Shown piece after piece: positions 36,627 through 42,668 of a stretch of 59,422 bases of DNA. Source of the stretch: Bacteroidaceae bacterium. Lineage in GTDB: Bacteria; Bacteroidota; Bacteroidia; Bacteroidales; Bacteroidaceae. Positions within the stretch are counted from its first letter, which is position 1. Every line of letters starts with the position of its first letter. The stretch covers positions 1-59,422 of the forward strand of contig JAFZFF010000089.1 in assembly GCA_017556045.1 (NCBI GenBank). Reading direction: 5' to 3'. The notes under the pieces are model-generated. The model ran no database searches and had not been told where the DNA came from. It worked only from the letters and a program-made list of their open reading frames with translations. The translations under genes were made by a program, and so were the position numbers.

Positions 36627-37202
36627 TTAATCCTCTATTCTAAACTTCACTCCATTCTTGCGGCCACATACATAGCTGGTCTGTTCGCCACCCTCATGCA
36701 CGAGTCCCGACAGATGCATCGGCTCACCCTCGACGATAAGTCCGCATCGGAAGGTGTCGCCCACGCTCAGCTTGCTATTCACCGACTCCACTACGGTAAA
36801 CACCTCATAACCCTCGTGGCGTACGATCACCACACGGTCGGGCTGCCACATCAGTCGTATCTTCGTACCCTTGGCCAGTGAGTTGGTGACGAGCGAGTTG
36901 TTTTTCAGGAAGTCGCTCTCCACCTCTCCTGCAGCGCTCGAGTGCTTATAGTAGGTCATCCAGTCGGTGTATCCCACATATAGTGCCAGCGCATTCAGCG
37001 TCGATAGTCTGGGCTGTCTCATGTTCTTCTCGCCCAGGTATCCCCAAAATCTCTTCAGTGTCATCGCGCTGATGCGTACCTTCATCGTTTCGAGCAGATG
37101 GGCGGCCAGGTGATCAAAGTCACATGTGGTCTTCATCTCTCTGCCCACGGTCTTCTCCACAGCTCCTCTCAGTGCTCCGTATATCTCTTCTATCGTTCTC
37201 AT
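36627..37202 (-). CDS. Possible HTH protein partnered with the receptor kinase
   Basis: This 191-residue protein has a helical N-terminal part (1-85; ISAMTLKRFWGYLGEK, RLSTLNALALYVGYTDW) like the probable DNA-binding region of many Bacteroidota hypothetical proteins, and a beta-rich C-terminal part (about 105-191; GTKIRLMWQPDRVVIV, EPMHLSGLVHEGG). I do not recognise a named family. The frame is open to an ATG at 37241, but the -7 box at 37226-37233 lies downstream of that, so I chose 37202. The 6-bp gap to the kinase gene implies one operon. It may be a substrate or output of the kinase (inference). Confidence 0.7.
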   Translation of the reverse strand: MRTIEEIYGALRGAVEKTVGREMKTTCDFDHLAAHLLETMKVRISAMTLKRFWGYLGEKNMRQPRLSTLNALALYVGYTDWMTYYKHSSAAGEVESDFLKNNSLVTNSLAKGTKIRLMWQPDRVVIVRHEGYEVFTVVESVNSKLSVGDTFRCGLIVEGEPMHLSGLVHEGGEQTSYVCGRKNGVKFRIED

Positions 37203-37225
37203 CAGTGAGTGTCGTTTCTTTTTTG

Positions 37226-37233
37226 CAAAAGTA
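37226..37233 (-). promoter_or_regulatory. -7 box of the kinase operon
   Basis: TACTTTTG on the minus strand matches TAnnTTTG; transcription would begin near 37219, 17 nt before the chosen start codon. No -33 TTG is seen at 19-21 bp. Confidence 0.5.
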
Positions 37234-37292
37234 AGCAACATTTCTCAAATACAGCCTATCTCCGCCCACTAAAAATAATGCGAAGTGTTGAA

Positions 37293-37342
37293 TGTACCAA
37301 AGTGTACCAAACACGCGAACCATATCGGTGTTTTAATAGAGT
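37293..37342. promoter_or_regulatory. Tandem TGTACCAA motif, orphan copy
   Basis: TGTACCAA occurs twice with a period of exactly 10 bp (37293 and 37303), then GTTTTAATAGAGT at 37330. The same two parts precede the fimbrillin genes (41476-41515), with the distance 10 bp shorter. No plus-strand gene follows here and no -7 box is present, so this looks like a decayed promoter region. Confidence 0.45.
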
Positions 37343-37352
37343 CCAAATTATT

Positions 37353-37382
37353 CTGCCGAGGGGCAATGATATCCCTTGGCAG
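37353..37382. repeat. CTGCCAAGGG-type hairpin
   Basis: CTGCCGAGGG pairs with CCCTTGGCAG (10 bp, one wobble) around a 10-nt loop. A related, longer hairpin lies on the other side of the VirE-like gene at 39392-39433. The remaining gap (37383-37535) holds a heptamer array ATTGAAA x3 (37474-37494) and CTTCA/ACCCTTAACCC-type low-complexity sequence. Confidence 0.5.
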
Positions 37383-37535
37383 AAATGTACCTTCCACACA
37401 TATTTATCACTGATTATCAGCATCTGTACGCTATATAATGATTCGCGTTTACCCCCTGGCAGTGGCTTTTTGAATTGAAAATTGAAAATTGAAACAACCA
37501 ACCTTCATTCTTCACTTTTAACTCTGCCCTCACCC

Positions 37536-38894
37536 TTAACCCACCTTTCGCAGTAACCATAAGCGTCGATTATCCACACGCACCTGCCGTGCACCTATCT
37601 CCTTGAGGTACCAGCCGAAGGTGGTGCGCTCGATGCCCTCCATCGCTGCGGGCGACTTCTCGCGCAAGCAGTCATATACATGAGCGGCAGGCCATAGCAC
37701 CTGCTGGCGCTCCTCTTCGCTGGTGGGCACCTCGCAAGGCTCGAAGGTACGACGCAGCAGATCCCACACGCCACGGTTGGTAGAGAAACCCTGGTTGTGG
37801 GCCTCGATGAGGCGTGTCTCGGCATCGTCAAACCAACTGCGCTCGCCCGCGGCAAGAGCAGCCAAGGCCTGGGCATAGAGCTGGGCATGGTCTACAGGCG
37901 TATCCACATCGATGGGAGCCTGCAGCTCTATGCAGATGAAGCGGCGACTACCCGTCTCATCACGCAAGAGGTAACGGCGGTTGCTCGTCGCCACGAACGA
38001 GGCCATACGCTCCAGCTCCTCCATCTGTCCGCGGTGAGGACGCTTCAGCGATATCGTGGCCAGCTGCACGAGGTTCTTCAGCGTAGCCATACGTGTAGTA
38101 GAGAAGCGGTCGAGCTCGTCTACATTGATGAGCCAGTACGAGGCCATACGGCGCAGACAGGTCTCCTCCTGTGCCAGGTTGAAGGTGTCGGTATAGAACA
38201 TCTGCAAGGTGGGTGGCACGATGAGCTTGGCAAACTGACTCTTGCCCCATCCCTGTTGCCGACTGATGATGAGCGGGCACACGCTATTGCCATACCTGCC
38301 GAGACGCCCCTGCACCTGTGCCACCATACCTAATAGCCAGCGGCGTAGCCATAGCAGCTGCTGCTCGTCGCTTGTGATGCGGCGAAAGAGCGCATCGATA
38401 TGGTCACAGCCATCCCACTGGGGCAGTGCATCGAGGTAGCTACACACGGGATGATAGAGCGGTATCCCCTTATGCCCCCTCACCACGGTGCGCACCAGGT
38501 AAGGCTTGTTCAGCCCGATGCCTGCATGCTGCATCTCCATCAGCAGGGTACAGCACAGCTCATCATTGAACGCGTGCCACGTAGCGCCAGCATTACCTCG
38601 CTCGCGCAGCTCGTGCTCGCGGCTCAAGCGATTGTAGCGCACGTTGTAGTGCTCCATGACATACTCTTCGGCACGAAGCAGCGATGAGTCATTCTTTGAA
38701 TTGAAAATTGAAAATTGAGAATTGAAAGTAGACTTCAACTCTTCCCTTTTCACTCTTACAGCGTTATCGTCATCGTTATCGTCATCGTTAACGTCAACGT
38801 TATCGTTAACGTACACGCCCCGCGTGTCTCTAAGCGCTGCTACTCTTCTTCGCAGCCACTCCTTTACTTCTAACAATAGATTTTTCACATTCAT
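37536..38894 (-). CDS. VirE/VapE-like P-loop ATPase
   Basis: This 452-residue protein resembles virulence-associated E (VirE/VapE) proteins, the helicase/primase-associated ATPases of phages and integrated elements. It has a degenerate Walker A (RQQGWGKSQF, about 210-219), Walker B (WLINVDELDRF, about 254-264) and an arginine-rich motif LLRDETGSRRFICIEL. The frame opens at 38960, but the promoter at 38958-38988 implies transcription from about 38951, so I chose the ATG at 38894 (MNVKNLLLEVKEW). Residues about 28-65 come from hexamer and heptamer repeats and give an Asp/Asn-rich low-complexity stretch. No integrase or phage gene is nearby. Its role in a chromosome is unknown. Confidence 0.78.
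   Translation of the reverse strand: MNVKNLLLEVKEWLRRRVAALRDTRGVYVNDNVDVNDDDNDDDNAVRVKREELKSTFNSQFSIFNSKNDSSLLRAEEYVMEHYNVRYNRLSREHELRERGNAGATWHAFNDELCCTLLMEMQHAGIGLNKPYLVRTVVRGHKGIPLYHPVCSYLDALPQWDGCDHIDALFRRITSDEQQLLWLRRWLLGMVAQVQGRLGRYGNSVCPLIISRQQGWGKSQFAKLIVPPTLQMFYTDTFNLAQEETCLRRMASYWLINVDELDRFSTTRMATLKNLVQLATISLKRPHRGQMEELERMASFVATSNRRYLLRDETGSRRFICIELQAPIDVDTPVDHAQLYAQALAALAAGERSWFDDAETRLIEAHNQGFSTNRGVWDLLRRTFEPCEVPTSEEERQQVLWPAAHVYDCLREKSPAAMEGIERTTFGWYLKEIGARQVRVDNRRLWLLRKVG
38700..38815. repeat. Heptamer and hexamer arrays inside the VirE-like gene
   Basis: ATTGAAA, ATTGAAA, ATTGAGA, ATTGAAA run with period 7 (38700-38727). Nine 6-mers of form CGTYAW follow (38762-38815; the last is CGTACA), translated on the minus strand as alternating Val/Asp and Asn/Asp residues. 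More CGTYAT hexamers lie in the leader at about 38912-38938, and similar ones near 39548-39570. Confidence 0.85.
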
Positions 38895-38957
38895 ATAAAT
38901 AGGTATTATAGTCATCGTCATCGTTTGCGTTATCGTTGAAAACATTGTTTTCTTCCG

Positions 38958-38988
38958 CAAAGTTACAACATAAAAATCCCGATGTCAA
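38958..38988 (-). promoter_or_regulatory. Promoter of the VirE-like gene
   Basis: TTG (38988-38986), a 20-bp spacer and TAACTTTG (38965-38958) on the minus strand match the consensus. Expected start near 38951, giving a leader of about 57 nt that contains hexamer repeats. Confidence 0.7.
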
Positions 38989-39072
38989 TACCCCCACCCC
39001 CGCATAATGAGGACGGCTTGATGAAATAAAATCTCCTTGTCGTCCCAATAATTTCAAGCTGCACTTCTCTAT

Positions 39073-39156
39073 TATTGATGGCGACCATTCGCACAAATGG
39101 TCGCGACCATCCACGCGAATGTACACGTCCATTCGCGCGGATGGTCGCCATCAATA
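39073..39156. repeat. 84-bp compound palindrome
   Basis: Outer arms TATTGATGGCGACCAT (39073-39088) and their inverse (39141-39156) are perfect. Inside are two separate hairpins: GCGACCATT-6 nt-AATGGTCGC (39081-39104) and a 19-bp stem with one mismatch and an 8-nt loop (39103-39148). The whole can fold as one long or two smaller structures. It lies in the gene-free stretch 38961-39712 between two divergent ATPase genes, upstream of the VirE-like gene's promoter. Confidence 0.8.
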
Positions 39157-39203
39157 AATATCAATCCTTTGCAAAATGAGAAAAACGCACGTATGCCCTA
39201 AGA

Positions 39204-39224
39204 TTTTGAGCTTTGAGCTTTGGG
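39204..39224. repeat. Heptamer array YTTTGRG
   Basis: TTTTGAG, CTTTGAG, CTTTGGG run with period 7. Its inverse form, AGCTCAAAGCTGG, lies nearby at about 39258-39270, within the same gene-free stretch. Confidence 0.65.
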
Positions 39225-39391
39225 CTTACCTCCAAATGGGAAAAAGTTCACCACTCATAGCTCAAAGCTGGTTAAATTGTGAATTGTCACTCCCAGCCAA
39301 GGGGCAAATAAAAAATCGCTATAGCAGGTGTTGCATGAGGCATGGGCACAAAGCGCTATCACGCGCAACTCACCTATTATCAAGAAGAAAG

Positions 39392-39433
39392 CCCTTGGCA
39401 GGCATCCTACAAACGAGGATGCTCTGCCAAGGG
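39392..39433. repeat. CTGCCAAGGG hairpin, long copy
   Basis: Arms CCCTTGGCAG-GCATCCT and AGGATGC-TCTGCCAAGGG pair over 17 bp with one bulge and an 8-nt loop. A further half copy (TTGCCAAGGG) follows at about 39447. It is related to the hairpin at 37353-37382. Confidence 0.7.
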
Positions 39434-39660
39434 GGTATTGAGGGCATTGCCAAGGGACAGCAGATATACGTTCAGAAGAACTCTGCCATCAATGAAAATT
39501 CGGTAAATTATGGCGATTTCATTCGTCAATTTGTTGAGGTCCCCACCGTTATCGTTATCATCATCTTCACCAGCAACCACATCTGTTTTATCAAAAATTC
39601 TGCATTAATCCATCCGCGAATCGGCAAAAACACCATAATCGGCAGAATATACAGATGCAT

Positions 39661-39702
39661 ATTTTGCCGTTTGCCAACTATTTTATATATTTGCGGCAAA
39701 AT
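39661..39702 (+). promoter_or_regulatory. Promoter of the DUF234-type ATPase flanked by 9-bp inverted repeat
   Basis: TTG (39664-39666), a 19-bp spacer and TATATTTG (39686-39693) form a consensus promoter. It is framed by ATTTTGCCG (39661-39669) and CGGCAAAAT (39694-39702), a perfect 9-bp inverted repeat that would place a dimeric regulator directly over both promoter boxes. Expected start is near 39700 and the ATG is at 39713. Confidence 0.7.
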
Positions 39703-39712
39703 ATAGCATAAC

Positions 39713-41155
39713 ATGAGCAAGATAGTCGGTAGAAAAAATGAGTTAGAAGAACTTGAAAGATTATACCATAGCGGACGACCTGAATTTGTAGCCGTGTATG
39801 GAAGGAGACGTGTCGGAAAAACGTTCTTGATAAAGCAGGCACTGAAGGGACGTATTACATTCCAGCATACAGGAGTGTCACCCGTAGATCAAGAAGGAGA
39901 GAAAAATTTGATGAGGACACAACTGGAAAGTTTTTACTACACCTTATTAAGCCACGGATTAGAGGGGTACGCCAAACCCAAATCGTGGTTAGAAGCTTTC
40001 TTCCAATTGGAGCAACTATTGATAAAGTTAGACGATGGCTACAGACAAGTTGTATTTCTGGACGAACTACCTTGGATGGATACACCTCGCTCGGGATTCT
40101 TATCTGCATTTGAGAGTTTTTGGAACGGTTGGTGCAGTGGTAGGGACAATATAATGCTCGTGGTATGCGGCAGTGCCACTTCATGGATTCTTGGGAACCT
40201 CTCTCGCAACAAGGGAGGTCTGTATGGCAGATTGACAGATGAGATAAAGCTATCTCCCTTTACCTTAAAAGAATGCGAAGAGTATTTTGCCGGCGAAAAC
40301 ATTGAACTATCACGTTATGACATAGCACAATCATACATGGTCTTTGGCGGCATTCCTTATTATTTGAGCTACTTCAAGAAGGGGTTAAGTCTCGAAGGTA
40401 ATGTTGACAATATACTTTTTGGTCGAAACCCGAGACTCAAAGATGAATATAATCGACTGTTCAATGCGATTTTCTCTAACCCTGAAGACAGCAAAAAAAT
40501 CATCAGACTGCTGGCGAAGAAGCATGTAGGCTTTACCCGTGAAGAGATTGCCAAAGAGACAGGACTACCATTGGGGGGTGGACTGACAGATACGCTTAAT
40601 GCATTGGCTGAAAGTGATTTCATCCAACGATATAATCCTTATGGCAAAAGCGGAAGAACGATACTTTACAAATTGATAGACAACTTCTCTTTGTTTTGGT
40701 TGAAGTATGTAGAGCACAATCAGTCTGACACCAACTTCATGACAGAGAATATGGCTTCAAATATCATGAAGTCGTGGAGAGGCATCGCTTTTGAGGAATT
40801 GTGTTGGCAGCATGTCGGACAAATCAAACAAGCTCTTGGCATTGCTGGAGTTGGTTCGACCATATCAGCATGGGGCATCAAAGGAACAGACGAGACTGAA
40901 GGAGCACAAATAGACCTTATTATAGCTCGAAACGACAATGTCGTGAATCTGTGTGAAATGAAATTTGTAGGAGGTTCATACATCATTGACAAAGAAGAGG
41001 AGGTTAAGCTGAGGAATAGGATCGAAGCCCTTAAAAGCTCGCTGTCATCCAAGCAAACGGTACATCTGACGATGGTTACAACTTATGGAATATCCTATGG
41101 TAAGCATAGCGGGGTTGTACAGAAGCAGATCACACTGGATGATTTGTTCCAATAG
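39713..41155 (+). CDS. Archaeal-type AAA ATPase with C-terminal nuclease-like domain
   Basis: This 480-residue protein belongs to the ATPase/DUF234 family. It has IVGRKNELEELERLY at the start, Walker A GRRRVGKT (30-37), Walker B VVFLDELPWMD (113-123), an AAA lid and a winged-helix segment (FTREEIAKETGLPLGGGLT). The C-terminal region (about 370-440) contains EGAQIDLII (Asp401) and CEMKF (Glu415-x-Lys417), the D...ExK pattern of a PDEXK nuclease fold. Members are widespread in Bacteroidota and archaea; their function is largely unknown, with links to mobile elements or defence proposed. It is monocistronic with a promoter inside an inverted repeat. Confidence 0.88.
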   Translation: MSKIVGRKNELEELERLYHSGRPEFVAVYGRRRVGKTFLIKQALKGRITFQHTGVSPVDQEGEKNLMRTQLESFYYTLLSHGLEGYAKPKSWLEAFFQLEQLLIKLDDGYRQVVFLDELPWMDTPRSGFLSAFESFWNGWCSGRDNIMLVVCGSATSWILGNLSRNKGGLYGRLTDEIKLSPFTLKECEEYFAGENIELSRYDIAQSYMVFGGIPYYLSYFKKGLSLEGNVDNILFGRNPRLKDEYNRLFNAIFSNPEDSKKIIRLLAKKHVGFTREEIAKETGLPLGGGLTDTLNALAESDFIQRYNPYGKSGRTILYKLIDNFSLFWLKYVEHNQSDTNFMTENMASNIMKSWRGIAFEELCWQHVGQIKQALGIAGVGSTISAWGIKGTDETEGAQIDLIIARNDNVVNLCEMKFVGGSYIIDKEEEVKLRNRIEALKSSLSSKQTVHLTMVTTYGISYGKHSGVVQKQITLDDLFQ

Positions 41156-41189
41156 GACCAAAACTATTCTACTAAGAGGAGCTACAATA

Positions 41190-41435
41190 GTCAGTGCTTT
41201 GTCGCTATATATTTCCACCAAGGGCTACATCGAGCGCCTCCGCCAAGGATCCTACCGCAAGCTGATAAAGCGTGTGAGCAAGAAACTATCACAAGCTGCC
41301 TAATTGCCGAACACCACGCATTACACACTGATACCCCATTAGTTACGCGCGCAACTTTTGCCGAAACTTTTGCCGATTCATTGCTGAAGTTTTGCGCAAA
41401 AGTTGCGGTGTTTTATACAGACTCTGTATCGGCGC
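41190..41435 (+). repeat. Dispersed repeat, copy A: ORF tail plus structured non-coding segment
   Basis: From 41190 an open frame encodes GATIVSALSLYISTKG and IERLRQGSYRKLIKRV up to a stop at 41303; it has no start of its own and looks like the remnant of a lost gene. From about 41297 a non-coding part contains CTAATTGCCGAA and arms GCAACTTTTG (41351-41360) and CAAAAGTTGC (41397-41406). A diverged copy in the same orientation lies at 47156-47370. Confidence 0.6.
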
Positions 41436-41475
41436 CTACGCCATCATTATATAAAGTCACGCGCGCGAGCCTATA

Positions 41476-41522
41476 TGTACCAAAATGTACCAAGCTTGTT
41501 CAGTTTTATTAGAGTAACTTTG
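41476..41522 (+). promoter_or_regulatory. Promoter region of the small peptide/fimbrillin genes
   Basis: TGTACCAA occurs twice with 10-bp period (41476 and 41486), followed by GTTTTATTAGAG and TAACTTTG (41515-41522), a good -7 box. The nearest TTG (41496-41498) is 16 bp away, shorter than usual, so an activator at the tandem motif may be needed. Expected start near 41529. Confidence 0.55.
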
Positions 41523-41588
41523 CAATGAATAACATTCGAGTCCGCATAAACAGACGAGATAGTAAAGATTTATAAAAAATATTGTTCA

Positions 41589-41726
41589 ATGAAAGAAGCA
41601 AAATGTTATGCACCTCCCGAGATGGTGCTTATAGAGGTAGCTATCGAGCAAGGGTTCTTTGCCAGTGATGTAACCATAGGTGGATGGAACGAGGGCGGTA
41701 GCCTCGGAGATTATGATATAGATTAA
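41589..41726 (+). CDS. 45-residue peptide preceding the fimbrillin genes
   Basis: The ORF starts MKEAKCYAPPEMVLIEVAIE, continues QGFFASDVTIGGWNEGGSLG and ends DYDID. It has no signal peptide. The pattern (PE-M-x-L-IEVAxEQGF-A-S, then a GGW-x-EGG acidic tail) resembles short proteins I know to sit next to fimbrillin-type genes in Bacteroidales, which have no known function. It lies 67 bp after the -7 box and 30 bp before the first fimbrillin gene, so it is probably cotranscribed. Codon use looks normal. It could be a leader or signalling peptide, or a fimbrial assembly factor; there is no proof. Confidence 0.7.
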   Translation: MKEAKCYAPPEMVLIEVAIEQGFFASDVTIGGWNEGGSLGDYDID

Positions 41727-41756
41727 TAATTATTCATTTATATATGACTAAGTAAT

Positions 41757-42644
41757 ATGAAACAAAAGTTTTTTACTCTTGCAGTTGTGGCAACGATGTT
41801 TGCTGCCTGCACACAAAGTGATGAAGTTATCAATCCGGAGATTCCGCAGGAATCACCCATGACTGTTACAGCTGAAGTGGACGAGATGGGAGAGACTCGC
41901 GCAGGATATGATGCAAACAACCTCCCCTCTACATTCTACCTCACAGTGACTCAAGGTGCTACCGGATATGATTATTCGAACGTAACAATGGCCCAGCAAA
42001 ACTCTGGTAAATACACATCTACCACCGAATTGAAGTGGAAGGATGCGACATCTCGTTCTCCATTTGTCAGCGCATACACTATTAATGGAACAAGCATTAC
42101 TGTTACTACAGATCAAATAACTGCCGACAAAGTGAAAAGCAATGACCTCTTGGGTGCTGTAAAGGCTTCAGGTGCGTCAAGTGATGACGTTACTATCAGC
42201 GATGATCAAATCCAGATCAACTTCCGCCACTTGCTCTGCAAGCTTGATGTCACCTATGAGTGGGGAAGCGAGTTTACAGATCAAAACAAGTCTATCGAGA
42301 GAGTTATCTATCAAGGCTTCGGCACCAGCGCTACATTAGATCGCACCGCAGCTACTGTCACAGCTTCTGCTACAGGTAACATACAGGGATATGTGAATGG
42401 TAGCAAGTCAGAGGCGATTTTTGCACCAAAGAGCAGCAATCCCAAACTGGAAATCGTAGCTAAGATCAATGACGTAGAGCGCACATTTGCTGTAAATGTG
42501 ACAGCACCCAATGGTGGATTCAATTCAGGCAACTGCTACACTATGAATGTCACCATCGGCGGAAGTCCTGTTTCATCCGTTTCGGCTAATATTAGCAACG
42601 GATGGGGCACTACTATTACTGGTGGAAATCTTGCAACAAATTAA
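41757..42644 (+). CDS. Fimbrillin-family lipoprotein
   Basis: This 295-residue protein has a lipobox (ATMFAACTQSDEV, Cys18), then the fimbrillin-like N-terminal sequence with MTVTAEVDEMGETRAGYD, where the basic residue after the TR motif is a possible Rgp-type processing site as in Porphyromonas-like fimbriae. The middle has QINFRHLLCKLDVTYEW, the conserved FRHxLxKLxV strand of fimbrillins. It ends with a donor-like segment (SANISNGWGTTITGG). It is probably a surface-exposed pilin or accessory subunit and is followed 24 bp later by a second fimbrillin-like gene. Confidence 0.88.
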   Translation: MKQKFFTLAVVATMFAACTQSDEVINPEIPQESPMTVTAEVDEMGETRAGYDANNLPSTFYLTVTQGATGYDYSNVTMAQQNSGKYTSTTELKWKDATSRSPFVSAYTINGTSITVTTDQITADKVKSNDLLGAVKASGASSDDVTISDDQIQINFRHLLCKLDVTYEWGSEFTDQNKSIERVIYQGFGTSATLDRTAATVTASATGNIQGYVNGSKSEAIFAPKSSNPKLEIVAKINDVERTFAVNVTAPNGGFNSGNCYTMNVTIGGSPVSSVSANISNGWGTTITGGNLATN

Positions 42645-42668
42645 TAACACTCTTAAATGACAATAAAT

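Noticed and set aside
38895-38960. Upstream start of the VirE-like gene (adds MRKKTMFST...)
   Set aside because: The residues are encoded by repeat and promoter sequence, and the -7 box at 38958-38965 places the transcript start downstream of this ATG.
24692-39224. A CRISPR array
   Set aside because: The repeat clusters have 6- or 7-bp units without spacers, and no cas gene is present.
39176-39706. A 176-codon plus-strand open frame in the gap between the two ATPase genes
   Set aside because: It consists of repeats and hairpins (heptamers, CTGCCAAGGG arms, promoter boxes), has no protein-like pattern and runs into the promoter of the next gene.
41085-41303. A 72-codon gene starting inside the DUF234-type ATPase gene
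   Set aside because: The start is in another frame of a real gene; only the tail after about 41190 looks protein-like, and it is better explained as a gene remnant in a dispersed repeat.
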